From NCBI RefSeq assembly GCF_000003815.2, contig NC_049982.1, forward strand, positions 13,361,822 to 13,425,821: a stretch of DNA of 64,000 bases, given 5' to 3'. The first letter of the stretch is position 1, and the number at the start of each line of letters is the position of its first letter. This stretch comes from Branchiostoma floridae. Lineage: Eukaryota; Chordata; Leptocardii; Amphioxiformes; Branchiostomatidae. A program made the position numbers and the translations under genes. Below, one piece after another: positions 1-12,002 of this stretch. The notes beneath the pieces are model-generated. The model ran no database searches, was not told where the DNA came from, and worked only from the letters and a program-made list of their open reading frames with translations.

Positions 1-2384
1 TGTGTTTTAAAGACTGAATGAAACCAAAGTAGAGTATCTTATGATTATACTTGAAATGATGGTATTATTCCATTGATATACGCGTAAGCAATTGTGCTTA
101 ATATACACCTTCTCCTGTTGTTGAACATCGCATCAACACATTTATAATTATAGAATCATCCCTCAGACTTGGGGATTTTGTCGAAAGATATCAAAATTTT
201 GACTGACAGTGGCAATTTGGGACCGGTACCGGTACATACCCAGCACCGGGGCTCAAAACAACATACTATTGAAAAGTCATAGAACTGGTTACAATTTTGA
301 CTGTGGCGTCATGCAGCCATAATTGGATTAGCCCGCGACAAAGCCTCGAGTCTGAAGAATGATTTTCTGATTGTGCCGTATTCTATAGCAGGTGTATATT
401 TAGCGTCAACGCGTGTGCACCTTTGTCTTAATCTAATGCTGCTGTTATTGTTACTGAGTGTGGTTGCGATCTATGTTGTTCACCACCATATAACACTTGG
501 TCTGCTCAGCTGTATGCTCGTTGCTCTGTACAACATAGTTCGCGAACCACTAATTAAGTTGACAAGCAGATTCTACTGGACCATTGCCAGTGATGAGCAG
601 ATATCACACTGGACCAAAACACTATCGACACCTTATACTTATCAAGATGCAAAATTCACCAACGTTTGCCGGTCAGAAAATGTCCTGTCGGCTCCTCTTT
701 TCATATTACAATGAGTAATATCTATACGAAAAAGTGTTATGATTAGTCCCAGGATTTACATCTCTGTATTTTCCCCACAAGGAAATGATTTTACGAATAA
801 CAAATGTTCTGAACTGTTCCCTTTTAGTACATTCCTTTTATCTGAATCAATATCACCGCACATTGAGGTGCCTTTTTGATAACTTAAGATAATGGAACAA
901 GTGGAAGAAATGGCTGTCCAGCTGATTCCACCAGCATTGCGTGGAGAACTGACCATAGCGCCTCGCGATCGCAGTCGTACAGAGAAGGTGTTTGTTGCAC
1001 GAACTGGTGAAAAAGACAACTAGTGAATGTCCAAACTCTATATATTTCTTAGTCCTTGACAACGAAAAAAATTGTTACGTATTCATTTGTCAGGCAAACA
1101 TAATGTTATATCTTACATCTGGTTGATCAAGCGCTAAACTGCCCAGCCTGTGCCGACTTTAGATGTACCCTCCCACGTGATTCGGAGGCTATTTTGTCTC
1201 ACCGCCAGGAACACAGGCCTGGGCATGATGAAGCATATTCGTTTGATCAGTGCGCGAAGTGAAAAGGAAACATCAGTTAATTCAGATCATTTGAAGTGAA
1301 CGGTCGGTGCTGACGGCTCGTGAAGTGGTTCAATCATCTCATTCCGTACCGTCCCCATCCTGTGCGCGTCACAAAACCGGATTCTTGCTGAGAGCGCCTT
1401 AATGTACACTAATGGGACAAAGACCTCTCTCACTACGGCATCACACAGAGGCTGAGGCTGCTTTGGCTTGCTAATTGTACTTTCAAACTTGCCGCCATGA
1501 CTAGGTACATGCATCTGTACATAGCCCAACAAGACTTCGGAGACCCCATATCTCCATGAAATATTCTTGATTATGCAAATTATTTCCGCATCTACATAAT
1601 CTATGCTTGGTTATATACACCTTTAATTAATTTACACAGGTCAACATGTTGACAACCCAATCATTCACTAGTTATAAGAATGATGGCACTATTGCATTTA
1701 TAATACGAACTAGGAACTTATTTGCATATTTGGTATCTGTTAATCTTCCACCTGCCATGGACTACTTATTTTACGTGTATTTGAGTCCTGTAATGGAAAA
1801 CAATGCAAATATAGATTCCCTCATTAATTGTCCAAATCAAAACCTAATTTGTATATTTTGCACTTCATTGTATGCATTTCTGTTTAAGCTAACTGCATAC
1901 TAAATGTTATGGAAATTTGTTGTTTCTTTCTTCAATTACTCCTCAAATCCTGCAGCTCCAGAGTAAGCTGCTGGGGGTCCCAAACCTACATATTTTTTTC
2001 AGAAGCTATCTGCCACCAAAATATCAAGACCATAGCACGTACGCGTCCATTTTTCATGGAGACAATAACCAGGCGGGAGTTAATCTTTAATCTCCTTCTA
2101 GAAATATGATTTATTTGTACATACAAGTCCTTTGATTTAGGAATTCTTAAAATAAAGTTACTAGGATAAACGTATTTGCTTCAAATTAGATGTGCTGAGC
2201 GACATTATCAGATTTGTATCGCTTGTTGAAAGTAGGGTGAATCTTATCTGCTAATGTTTGACAAGTGCCAACACACGTGGGTGAGGGAACTATCCATGTG
2301 ACTGGTTTTCTACAAATAACGAAAGGCTGCTCATACCCAATCTTCCTCTCGCCGTCACTGCAGCTGGAGTATTGCCCGAGCCCA
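1..2384. other. intergenic, no convincing gene
   Basis: AT-rich sequence with no exon that I can support by splice sites plus protein-like reading, apart from the weak 43-codon frame at 892-1023. A small GGTACC-type cluster (ACCGGTACCGGTAC, about 222-236) resembles clusters seen at 13.2, 20.45, 23.4, 24.0 and 42.6 kb. Around 1570 and 1720 there are ATTTGCAT / ATGCAAAT words like those in the decayed repeats at 2.9 and 3.15 kb. Confidence 0.5.
892..1023 (+). CDS. weak candidate: isolated 43-residue open frame
   Basis: An ATG at 892 opens a 43-residue frame that closes with TAG at 1021-1023, with an in-frame TAA just upstream at 880-882. The peptide is hydrophilic and looks protein-like (MEQVEEMAVQLIPPALRG..., then a basic stretch and GEKDN at the end), and its GC content is higher than its surroundings. 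I recognise no family. It could be a single-exon microprotein, an exon fragment, or a relic of a mobile element. No clear acceptor or donor brackets it. Confidence 0.15.
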   Translation: MEQVEEMAVQLIPPALRGELTIAPRDRSRTEKVFVARTGEKDN

Positions 2385-2640
2385 CCACTGTCATGATTAT
2401 CTCCATGAAAAAATGGATAAACTGTGTGTTGGGTGTGTCTGTATGTCTGTCTGTGTGTGTCTGTTTGTCTTTCCGGATTTTTGTTGTCAGCATAAACCAA
2501 GAACCCATGGATGGATTACGATGATATTTGGTATGTGGGAAGACAAAGGTCAATGTTAATTTGGGCTCCCTAATATGTCACCTTGATACTGCAGGAAAAC
2601 TTCCTTCTTTCAGTATCTTTTGATCTGGACATGCTATGGT
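2385..2640 (+). repeat. dispersed repeat with GTCTGT microsatellite, copy 1
   Basis: A TGTCTGT-rich microsatellite (about 2424-2475) is followed by a conserved block reading GGATGGATTACGATGATATT, then TGGTATGTGGG and AAAGGTCAATGTTAATTTGGG. The same order recurs at 37.30-37.74 kb (GTCTGT tract, TGATGGATCCCTATGATATT, TGGTAGGGAG, AAAGGTCAATTTCGAT). A decayed relative lies near 43.2 kb. It is an old interspersed repeat with no coding capacity. Confidence 0.7.
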
Positions 2641-2894
2641 AATGTTTTTTTGTGGCAGATAGCCTATGTTGTAAGGAAAAAGTGGTAATCTTTTGGTCGG
2701 GGCCCCTGGCGGCTTGCTCAGGAACTACATGGGCGTTTTTGTCAAAATCTTACAAGTAGAATAACAGAACAAATGAACGACAGATTTCCATGATATCTAG
2801 TATGCAGGTATCTTAGGCAAAGATGATTTAATTTGCGAATTCAATTACGAAAATCTAGCTATATTCCTAGTGTTTTCCTTTTCCGCTTGTGGCC

Positions 2895-3273
2895 GGTGGA
2901 AGATAAGCAGATACCAATTATGCAAATAAATTCCTAATTTACGTAACCAATGCAAAAGTGCGTACTAAAATGTTATGAAGAATTGTCAACATTGTGACCT
3001 GCGTAAGTTAGTTACATGTGTACTCTCAAAGCAGAGGTTAGCTTGGCTCCGGCTCAGTGTTTTATACGGATTTAGGCGTTTTAGCGGGATTTCTATTTTG
3101 TCCGTTATAGGACATGTAAGATATGTAGTTAACGGCAGGTAACATCAAGAGATACAAATTATACAAATAAGTTCCTGATTTGCATAATCAATGCAATAGT
3201 GTCATAGGTCTTATAACTAGTAAATGAAAAGACTCTCGACATTTTGACCTGAGTAAGTTAGTTAAAGATGTAC
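2895..3273 (+). repeat. two decayed direct repeats, spacing about 250 bp
   Basis: The block at about 2900-3023 (ending GACCTGCGTAAGTTAGTTAC) recurs at about 3150-3273 (ending GACCTGAGTAAGTTAGTTAA). Both contain AATTATGCAAATAA- or ATTTGCATAATCAATG-type words. Similar words appear at 37.87, 43.31, 43.44 and 43.71 kb, so this is the inner part of a dispersed family. Confidence 0.6.
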
Positions 3274-4473
3274 ATAACATAGATTATGTAGATGTTGAGG
3301 TCATTGAGATGAGATATGAAGTCTCCGAAGTCTTGTTTGACAAGCATCCCCACGTACGTTGAACGTTACTCTAGTTTAAGTAGCACATCTCTGGCATTAC
3401 GAATCACTGCTATGGCATTATGAAGGGGGTCTATCGATCCACTGCACCAGTAGGCACACGGGAACTAAAGTCTAAGTGGGTCCATCAATCTGCAGTTAGG
3501 CAAATGTTCGTACATGTAAGAAGGGCAAAAGACTACCTGGCCTTTTAAAAATGCCAAGTAGTCATTTGCGTGACAACAGTATTCTGCTCCAGGGTTCTCT
3601 TTCTTCTGCACATCTGATTCCATGAGTTCCACTGCGTTCCTCTGAAAACGTCATTGATTTCATCGTGATGGCAAACGGCTCTTGTAACAGAAACCGCGTC
3701 CATTGTAGGTATGACTTTGGGTGAAAGCTAACGTTACATGTATTCTCAAGAAAATGTAACGCGCTATAGGTTGTTATTGATGCACGTTGACATACCTTTG
3801 ATCAAAGTCTGATGATATTTTCAGGTGTCTACTTCAAATAGGAGTTGATGGGAGAGATAGTTACCTTCATCCCATTGGTACTTGTTTTCAGGCAGCCAAT
3901 CAGTAGATAATGACTGGGACTGCATCCAAGTCGTGTCCATCCAGGTCACAGGGAAGGCATCTGTAGATCAGGAGTTACCAAAGTGTCAGCAAGGATAACC
4001 TTATTCTTGTTGGGTCAGAAGAACATTATCTTCTGTAACTGAGATTCTACTTTCTATGTTTCACAATCAAGAACATTTTTTCCAGGCCATGTATAAAGGG
4101 GTTTACTTGCATATGTATGTTTCCGCATATCCGTCATATTCGTCGTAGGCCAATTTGCAAGCAGACATGTGGCAGAACTAACCGCCGCCGCCTATCTAGG
4201 ACAGCATGCATCTTCCATAACAAAACAGCTTGGACATATGCATGCTTGATAAACCCGCGAATGTCCTAATTTTACTATCATATCGTACGACGTATGGGGC
4301 CGGGTCCCTAAGAGCTTTGACAACCCACTCTAACATGTTGTACCCTACTGGCATATAGGCAAAGGAATTTTTTTGCAAGGAGTTCAGAATATTCATGTAT
4401 AAGTGTACCAGCACTTCACATTTGAAAGGCCGTGGGTCTGACAGAGTCCATTTAACGAGGGAATATTTTTCGT
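3274..4473. other. intergenic, nothing recognised
   Basis: No exon, RNA gene or clear repeat was recognised. The minus-strand frame of about 90 codons next to the gap (4196-4473) has no recognisable family and no splice support. Confidence 0.5.
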
Positions 4474-5281
4474 NNNNNNNNNNNNNNNNNNNNNNNNNNN
4501 NNNNNNNNNNNNNNNNNNNNNNNNNNNNNNNNNNNNNNNNNNNNNNNNNNNNNNNNNNNNNNNNNNNNNNNNNNNNNNNNNNNNNNNNNNNNNNNNNNNN
4601 NNNNNNNNNNNNNNNNNNNNNNNNNNNNNNNNNNNNNNNNNNNNNNNNNNNNNNNNNNNNNNNNNNNNNNNNNNNNNNNNNNNNNNNNNNNNNNNNNNNN
4701 NNNNNNNNNNNNNNNNNNNNNNNNNNNNNNNNNNNNNNNNNNNNNNNNNNNNNNNNNNNNNNNNNNNNNNNNNNNNNNNNNNNNNNNNNNNNNNNNNNNN
4801 NNNNNNNNNNNNNNNNNNNNNNNNNNNNNNNNNNNNNNNNNNNNNNNNNNNNNNNNNNNNNNNNNNNNNNNNNNNNNNNNNNNNNNNNNNNNNNNNNNNN
4901 NNNNNNNNNNNNNNNNNNNNNNNNNNNNNNNNNNNNNNNNNNNNNNNNNNNNNNNNNNNNNNNNNNNNNNNNNNNNNNNNNNNNNNNNNNNNNNNNNNNN
5001 NNNNNNNNNNNNNNNNNNNNNNNNNNNNNNNNNNNNNNNNNNNNNNNNNNNNNNNNNNNNNNNNNNNNNNNNNNNNNNNNNNNNNNNNNNNNNNNNNNNN
5101 NNNNNNNNNNNNNNNNNNNNNNNNNNNNNNNNNNNNNNNNNNNNNNNNNNNNNNNNNNNNNNNNNNNNNNNNNNNNNNNNNNNNNNNNNNNNNNNNNNNN
5201 NNNNNNNNNNNNNNNNNNNNNNNNNNNNNNNNNNNNNNNNNNNNNNNNNNNNNNNNNNNNNNNNNNNNNNNNNNNNNNNNN
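4474..5281. other. assembly gap, 808 N
   Basis: A run of N. Long open frames drawn across it are artefacts of unknown bases. Confidence 0.99.
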
Positions 5282-5307
5282 CTGCTTTCCAGCCAGACAC
5301 ACAAGAT

Positions 5308-5412
5308 TAACACAAGCACACACACACAGAAACACACACATACATTACACACGCACACACACACACACACGCACACACACACGCAAGCAAACATACACAC
5401 AAACAGACACAT
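5308..5412. repeat. (CA)n microsatellite
   Basis: An imperfect CA/ACAC tract interrupted by GCA and AGCAA. It borders the gap, which may explain the assembly break. Confidence 0.95.
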
Positions 5413-5873
5413 ACGTTAAAACTATTTTTCAGCTTCCCATTGAGGAATCTGGTTCTGACTACCATGTTGCTATGGTAATACTTTTGTGACGTACGCGTAA
5501 AATGCTTCATGAAAAATTTAAACCTTGATTCTATCCCTGCCATCTTCTGTATTGGTCTTAATATCCGGAATGTTGATTCCTTATATCTTGAAATAACGGC
5601 GCCCATTAAATGAGCAGCTGATGCAATTCGCTGAAGGGAGGCATTTTATGCTGGCTCCGCTTCCAAAGAGGTTTTTTTTGTACATTCCATTATTAGATGG
5701 ACCCAACGAAGCCTGTCACAGAGGTGTCACCATGATCAAATCACCCGGCCTTATCGACTCCCTCGCAAGGCCGTGCTGTGGCCTGCACGGTAGCATGGGG
5801 CTTACTCGGATACAAGTTTATTCAGAAACAAATATCATCAGGATATATCCAAGGCTTCTCGAGTTATGCTGTT

Positions 5874-5875
<2 letters not shown>

Positions 5876-5905
<30 letters not shown>

Positions 5906-5931
5906 CACAGACACACAGACAGACAGACAGA
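5876..5931. repeat. (ACAG)n microsatellite
   Basis: GACA/ACAG tetramers repeat for about 56 bp with ACAC interruptions. Flanking 5413-5875 and 5932-6700 hold no gene that I can support. Confidence 0.95.
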
Positions 5932-6700
5932 GGCACACTCCCGAAACATAATCTTAGCCATTCTGGGGAAGGTAAAAATGCACATAACTTTCGCTTGCTC
6001 AAAGCAATTAGTGTCGCCACTGGGCAGAAGTGATTACAACATGTTGAATACAACTTGGAATGTAATCAACAGGTCTGGCTTTCCGTCTCTCGGGCGTCAC
6101 AATAAATGCTTAGTTACGAAAGCCCATAGCGATACGTGTATCTGAAGTGTGTATAAACGGGGCAAAACCATAGTGCGTAGATGTGACCCGTAGTGTACTT
6201 TCAGGCATAATGAACAAGCTTTCATCTCAAATCCTTTTGATATCATGTGGGGGCGATGAAAGGGGATTTATCATCCACCTAAACACGCGCTTTTCACACC
6301 CAATTATTTTTTTGGCACGGACACTTTGGGAGTATACACTCGGAGTGACACAGGAATGAGAACAGTCTACACCTACACTTTGTTGCTATACTGCTAGCGC
6401 CCGCTTGGTGACGTTGTAAGGCTGTCAAATAGTCAAGCTGCAGCCAAACCATTTCCCTCACGCCTTCATAACGTTGCCGTGCTTTCAACACCCTTCAGAG
6501 GACGCTTCTTTAACCCACATTACCGTTACTGTACCTGAAAGGGTTTGTTCGTGTGAGTAATAGCTGTAGACTGGCAGCCCCTCCACCATGAACGGTCGTC
6601 CAATCAGTCTCTGACAGCGAGAGATTGCATAACAGATTATTAGCTGTCACTTTACTAAAAAGAGATATACTGAAAGATAGTGGATATTGGATACCATCTG

Positions 6701-6748
6701 AAATGTCTAACCGTTTCCAAAATCATATCCAGTTATTTGAGTAGCTGC
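6701..6748 (-). repeat. 48-bp conserved core of an unnamed dispersed element, copy 1
   Basis: Read on the minus strand, this block matches 58729-58776 on the plus strand at about 43 of 48 positions (shared words ACTGGATATGATTTTGGAAA and ACTCAA). Sequence outside the block is not alike, so the core has been kept much better than its surroundings. The element type is unknown. Confidence 0.6.
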
Positions 6749-6889
6749 TTTTTTTAAGTATTGACGAAAAAATGGTTTGTTTTTGTATGTCTGTGCCTCA
6801 CGACACATCCGATTTGTATATATAGTTAGTACAATTTAAGCGCGTAGGACAAAACTGTAAGGTTTGATCCATTCAAACGAGGGGGGGGG

Positions 6890-6962
6890 GGCATCTACCC
6901 TTATTGATAAGCGTGATGGGTTCTTTAACATGCCCGAGGTGTGGCTCTCCTCAAACACGGGA
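6890..6962. repeat. SINE-body fragment, copy 1
   Basis: Contains GATGGGTTCTTTAACATGCC, GAGGTGTGGCTCTCC and TCAAACACGGGA. These match the block at 57.86-57.93 kb almost word for word and the more diverged block at 7.23-7.29 kb. It is a truncated copy of the repeat described at 7190-7452. Confidence 0.65.
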
Positions 6963-7189
6963 GCTCTAGCAGTGTAACGTCCCCGCTAGAAGGACTGCAG
7001 CCATGTCTGCCTTTGTATTCAATTCATGACTTAAAGAAAAAAAATCAGGTTTGTAGGGCCTGGTGTTACATCGTGAAGATGAAGAGCTGCCCAAAGCGAC
7101 AATTGTAGCAGCATCTCTTCTCCCTAAGTCAGAAACATCAAGCTTAGGCAAGCAGGGGTTACGAGGCTGCTCGGGAAATTCCCTACCCC

Positions 7190-7452
7190 ATTTGGCCGTA
7201 GTGGTTTGATCCGCTCACATCGCACCATCGCACATGTGGCAGGTTCCTTTACGTGCCCAGTGTATGGCTCTCCTTAGACACGGGGCCCCAATTTTACGTC
7301 CTAACCTCATTTTGACCTGAGCAAAGCGAGGAAAGTCGTGCAAAGTGCCTTTATCATCCAAGGGCAAAAGATCGGCAACACAGCAGCCGGATTTGAACAC
7401 CCGACCTTTCGGTCTCGAGGCAAACACGTGCGCTACGCTACGCGGCCCCAAA
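7190..7452 (-). mobile_element. tRNA-derived SINE-like element, minus orientation
   Basis: On the minus strand the element starts near 7452 with GGGGCCGCGTAGCGTAGCG (A-box-like), followed by GGTCGGGTGTTCAAATCCGG (B-box-like, about 7388-7407). This is the layout of a Pol III tRNA-type promoter. Its body carries a TTCCTTTACGTGCCCAGTGT block and GAGGAAAGTCGTGCAAAGTG, shared with 57.86-58.03 kb. That identifies a SINE family with one headed copy here and truncated or diverged copies at 6.9 and 57.8 kb. No target duplications were found. Confidence 0.55.
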
Positions 7453-8225
7453 ATTTCAATTCTTAACTGCTTATCTATATATTGGTTTGGCTTGGACATG
7501 CCAATCTCTTCACATCTATTCTACATGGTGTCGGCTTTGGTCGGACCCATTGCTGTACCATGAATTACTCAAGTTTGAGTGTAAAAATAATTGTCTGTAT
7601 GTAGTTATTTGTTGTCAAGCCTTGTATCAAAATAAGGGCGAAATTCCAGTGCACTTGTATTGTCTGCGAGAGTTGTTATGTAGTTATCTGTTGCCAAGCC
7701 TTCTATTAGAAAGAGTACGCAATTCGGTGCACTTTAGTCTCCAAGCAGATCTTGCGGTGCCAGAAGATAGTATTAAAGCTGGTCAAGGAGTATAGCCGGC
7801 CAAAGGGAGCTAAACGGGCTCGGGGTAGCGCAACACTCCTAGAAAAACATTGGAATATCAGCACAACAGGGACTGTGTCCGATATGTTACATTACCAGCT
7901 ATATCTAAACAATATGCAGATAATTCATATCATTCTTCTTAAATTTCTCTTGATTTCTTCCCAGGTTATTATACTTTAAACTTTTCAAGACAATCTGCCT
8001 TCAGATTATGAACCAAGCATACAAGTAGCTTCAGCGACATATTGTGTCGTGATCTTGGAATAAATAAAATGTAAATAACCTTTAATTTTAACTTAGACAT
8101 GACAAATAATGTACAGATGAAAACCTCAATCTGCAGAAAAGCCGATATTTCAATTCACAGCACATACTGCATAAGCACACACCAACGTAAACATCATCGC
8201 TTAGCCTGATGTTTGACATAAATAA
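7453..8225. other. intergenic, nothing recognised
   Basis: No supported exon. TTGTCAAGCC / TTGCCAAGCC words recur near 7612 and 7691, suggesting a small degenerate duplication. Confidence 0.45.
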
Positions 8226-8735
8226 ATGCATAAACTTAACCCTGCGGATGGACATAGCAACTGCTACTTCATCAAACCAACACCTCCGAATTGACATATA
8301 GTCAAACCTCTACAAGAGACCCTCCGTACTACATGACCATCGTGCTATTGATATACAGTCATACCATATACAAGAGAGCACCTCTACATAGGGAATACCA
8401 TGCTAGTACAAATATAGTTAACCCTAGTAGTACATGTACCGGGCAATTGATATTCAGTCAAATTTGTACAAGTAACCGCCTTCATTTATGGACTACCTGG
8501 CTATTGATATAAAGTGACCACCTCTACAAAAAGACATGGCCAATGATATGAGCCATGCCTGTAAAAGAGAGCACCTCTACATAAGGACCACCTGGCCATT
8601 GATATACAGTCATATATAAACCTATGCAATTTATCACCTCTGTATGAGGACCACCTGGCCATCGTTGCACAGATAAACGTAAATAACGGACCACTTCGCC
8701 ATTGACATAAGGCAAACTTCTATTAGTGACCTCCT
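8226..8735. repeat. degenerate array of GTCAAACCTCTACAAGAG / GACCACCTGGCCATTGATA units
   Basis: Units of about 60-70 bp alternate a TIR-like word (AGTCAAACCTCTACAAGAG, near 8302) with GACCACCTGGCCATTGATAT (near 8587 and 8650). The first word resembles the ends of the pogo/Tigger-like element at 16.16-17.56 kb. The array looks like tandemly amplified transposon ends that have decayed. Confidence 0.6.
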
Positions 8736-8930
8736 CTACATTATAAAAAAACATGGACATATAATATGTACAAATGAAGAGACAATAGCTCTATTGTAAG
8801 AAACCCTAACGGCTGCATAACAGATGTCTATATGCTAAGCACTTCTGACTTCTGATATTAGGTAGATATTCTCTACGGTCTTAGAATTTTACCTTAATCT
8901 CCTTATTGAAATGATGTCTATTATCAATCG

Positions 8931-8967
8931 GTTGGTTGGTTGGTTGGTTGGTTGATTGATTGATTCA
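8931..8967. repeat. (GGTT)n(GATT)n microsatellite
   Basis: A run of GGTT tetramers passes into GATT tetramers. Confidence 0.95.
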
Positions 8968-9118
8968 TGGACTGATCACTATTGTTATGGGTGATGTGTC
9001 AGCCAATACATCAACACTTCGCAAAGAAATACGTTGATCGAGTTTCGACATCAAGGTTGAATAATGTGAAATACACAAAATGAATTAGTCAAATGGATAA
9101 GTTTCCCAACAAAGTCAG

Positions 9119-9352
9119 CACCCGATACTGTTGTCATTAGCGTTTCTTGTCGTTAAAAATGGGAAATCATTAGGCGATAGTATCGGGTATAGATTACGAT
9201 CCAGTGTTCCAGATCGCTATCATTAGCGAAGCTTGTCGGTGCTAGACTAATGGTCACTAAATGAAACGCTGTGACGCGCATTGCGTGATGGGAGGAGAGC
9301 TGACCAGCTGATCAGCATGAACAAAATGGCGGCCCCCTTTTCGTAGCGATAG
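9119..9352 (+). repeat. dispersed repeat, arm A of an inverted pair 17.5 kb apart
   Basis: This block is nearly identical, in reverse complement, to 26818-27048. It opens CACCCGATACTGTTGTCATT and contains a small foldback (CCCGATACT 9121-9129 with AGTATCGGG 9179-9187). It closes with a promoter-like stretch: GCGCATTGCGTGATGGGAGG, then AAAATGGCGGCC. The few differences between the arms suggest recent or gene-converted copies. There is no coding capacity. Confidence 0.85.
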
Positions 9353-9498
9353 CCCGGTATCCAGCCGTATATAGCTCCCGGGTCTCTACTGTTCTCTCCG
9401 TATCAATATTAGCTCCCGAGCACTGTCCCGAGTCTCTTCTGTTCTCTCCACAAATGGCAGACGAGACTTGGGAGCTACAATATGGCTGGATACCAGGC
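9352..9498. mobile_element. foldback MITE, 147 bp
   Basis: The left end GCCCGGTATCCAGCCGTAT is repeated inverted at the right end (rc GCCTGGTATCCAGCCATAT), followed on both sides by AGCTCCC and GTCTC words. Inverted arms of about 35-40 bp surround a core with TCTGTTCTCTCC. A truncated copy is at 13.02-13.10 kb. Confidence 0.75.
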
Positions 9499-10142
9499 AA
9501 GATGTAGCCTTATGTACGATCTAATTTCTAAAATCAAGTACGCGTACGTAACGTTTATATATATCTTCAAAAGATTATAGCATCCGCGATGATAGCACCA
9601 CATTGATACTGATAGGAGCCATAGTTTTGATAGTTGCTTGTGGCACGAGGTATATTGACATCGGTAACCGCAAAATCTGAGGGCGTGCAATTACGGCTGT
9701 CAACGCTCCCGATCCCTGCCCTACAGGTGCACCTAGGTGAGTTTCAGTTTCAGTTTATTTATTTTGCCAGGAATACATCTAACGTATTAGTTAGAACGTT
9801 TACATCATCACCACAATTAAATTATGCACAGAGTGGTTTTGTCTCTAGAACTGAACTCTTGTTTTCCTTATAATGATCGCCTAGAATATGTCACTGCAAA
9901 TATAAACATTGATTCAATTAAAGTAAGCTCCCATATATAAACTAGACAGTCAGTATCATGTGTCATATAATTTGTTACGGTTATAATGGTCAGTACTTAC
10001 GTTATTATGCACACTTTTTTGTTGTTGAAAATTTGACAAGATCTATTAATTAGTCTACATGAACAAACTGAAAGATAATATCACCTACAATTTACAATTA
10101 TGCAGAATTTCTGTATTTCTAATTTGTTTACCTGCTCCTAAC
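9499..10142. other. intergenic; faint repeat tail
   Basis: No gene. GTTTCAGTTTATTTATTTTG followed by CCAGGAATACATC (about 9742-9780) resembles 47.71-47.75 kb in the receptor intron, a possible shared repeat end. Confidence 0.45.
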
Positions 10143-10242
10143 CTGTAAATGCAGAAATGTTTGCGGTGGATTTATGTTCGCGGTTTTCGCGTTGGCCACT
10201 TAACCGAACTGCAAATTCAAACCCACCGCAAACATTTTTCCA
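10143..10242 (+). mobile_element. truncated CTGTAAATGCA-type MITE
   Basis: Starts CTGTAAATGCAGAAATGTTT, then GCGGTGGATTTATGTTCGCG. This matches the inverted right end of the intact 208-bp element at 37376-37583. The far end (CCACCGCAAACATTTTT) lacks the terminal TGCATTTACAG, so this copy is truncated. Confidence 0.7.
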
Positions 10243-10595
10243 TGGCACGGTGCTACGGCGAAGTGGAATCAGGTGAACCCTGGGCACAGCACTAACTCCC
10301 TACTGTTACCATCCCAGCAGATAGAGGGGTGAATTGACCCCTATTAATACATAAACTAATAAAAATCCCAGACTGTCTACACGGTGGAAACAAGATTAGC
10401 ATAAAATACTGGTCAAAAATTCAAATATTTTTCTCTACTGGTTTTCAAGGAAACACTAGCTATCAAACCCTGCAGAATGGTCCCAGATAGTTGTAACCAA
10501 AGTTATTACCTAATCAAGGTCCTTATAACAGCAACTCTCAAATTTTGGGAAATTACCTTGTGTTCAATTGAAACTTCAACTCTGCTTTGCCAACT

Positions 10596-10733
10596 NNNNN
10601 NNNNNNNNNNNNNNNNNNNNNNNNNNNNNNNNNNNNNNNNNNNNNNNNNNNNNNNNNNNNNNNNNNNNNNNNNNNNNNNNNNNNNNNNNNNNNNNNNNNN
10701 NNNNNNNNNNNNNNNNNNNNNNNNNNNNNNNNN
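10596..10733. other. assembly gap, 138 N
   Basis: A run of N directly before the visible part of a coding exon. Upstream exon sequence may be hidden here. Confidence 0.99.
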
Positions 10734-10787
10734 CAGGGGCTATGTAGACTGTACATGGAACTGTCAGTTATGTCCCACAGTACCAGA
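10734..10787 (+). CDS. unidentified gene (+), penultimate visible exon, partial
   Basis: The sequence emerging from the gap reads GYVDCTWNCQLCPTVP and ends CAGA|GTAAGA, a strong donor at 10788. A CAG at 10734-10736 could be the acceptor, or the exon may begin inside the gap. The exon leaves two bases (GA). The next supported exon, at 14960, begins with one base (G), so the join gives a Glu codon and keeps one open frame. The CxxC pair (WNCQLC) followed by H..H residues in the next exon hints at a zinc-binding fold. I do not recognise the family. Intervening exons could exist in the 4.2-kb intron. Confidence 0.45.
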
Positions 10788-12002
10788 GTAAGAGAAGCCA
10801 GCATTTTCATTACTTTATATTCTGGGTTAGGTAAAGCTTTATGTATAATCATACTTCAATACCTTATGTAGTACCCTAATATCAAAATTGAATTAAAAAT
10901 AAACTTGTGTTGGTCAGCTGTCTCGGTCAGCCTTCCCTGATGTGAACTCCACCAGAGTCAACAGAAGACTGAGCTCTGGTAGTTTACGTTAGCCGAATTC
11001 TTTGGGTAGTTTTATAGTACGGGTTTGGTCTTTAAAACCACAGCGAAATGTCCTTTTCCCTGCTAGCAGTGCTACCATGAAATTAAATCCCAGCGAACTT
11101 AAAAGCATTTTCAAATTATACTATAACTTATAGGTTGACAACCGATGTGTGTGCAGGGAAACTTTGTAGTTTAATGATCACCAGTGCAGGTATGCAGGAA
11201 AAACAGTGATCCCAAATACATTATTATCATTATGAATATGATTCGGGTACTTTAGTATATTATAAGCACGATGTCAGGAACACATTTAGAGTCAATCTCA
11301 ATTGCATCTCCATCTCTCTAGACCAGGTACCATTAGTGCCTTACACTCATTGCTGAAAAAAATCAACTTTTTGCAGGGCAACGAGTGTAAGGAGGGCCAG
11401 TTAAGTAATAAGGGCAAGGTATGGTGCCCAGGCTGTAATTACCATCCCGCTTACACAAAAAATTCAATGACGGCTGAGCGGGAAGGTGGAGAATGTTGGG
11501 AAGCAAATAAAGCTGACACTCTTGTGTGCTGTATTTTCCCACTAATAAAGATGTCTACTAGCAATATTTGCCCCTTGAAATACGGAGGAAGTATACGTTG
11601 CATATAATAATTTCATAATATATGGTGGATTTGGTGAAAATTCAGTGAACGATATGTCACAAAATTTCCTGCATCTGCCTCTGCATCTGGTTGTTGTATG
11701 TGCAATCCACACAGCATGGTTCACACGACATCGATCCTTGATTGTAGAATTCTAGCTCATACTGAATCAAAATGGAAATTAAACTAAATTTTATGTGTTG
11801 TCAGCCTTCATGTACCAAGTATTTTAGCATAATCAAGACCCCCATGTAGACCCTCTTTTAATGATATTGGTGCTGTTAGTTTCAAACTTCAGATTATTGT
11901 CACACACATGTACGTTGAACAAGTCCACTTGCAATTAATTATATACAATTAGGTACAAATATCAAAATATTAAACGCAACATAATTACACCTCGTCCCGT
12001 CT

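Noticed and set aside
373-714. 113-codon plus-strand frame with a strongly hydrophobic start
   Set aside because: No recognised family, no ATG at the frame start, no splice or promoter context, and AT-rich composition like its surroundings. It is likely chance.
4196-5489. Long frames on both strands across the first gap
   Set aside because: They are held open by N bases; the known parts show only CA-repeat translations and an unrecognised 90-codon stretch.
10918-10990. Possible exon reading LSRSAFPDVNSTRVNRRLSS then stop
   Set aside because: Not phase-compatible with the 10734 exon and no independent support. Kept only as a note.
11302-11607. Plus-strand frame containing a cysteine-rich stretch after a TTTTTGCAG
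   Set aside because: Phase does not fit the neighbouring supported exons, and the acceptor lies in a stem-loop (TTACACTCATTGC with GCAACGAGTGTAA). It may be a repeat.
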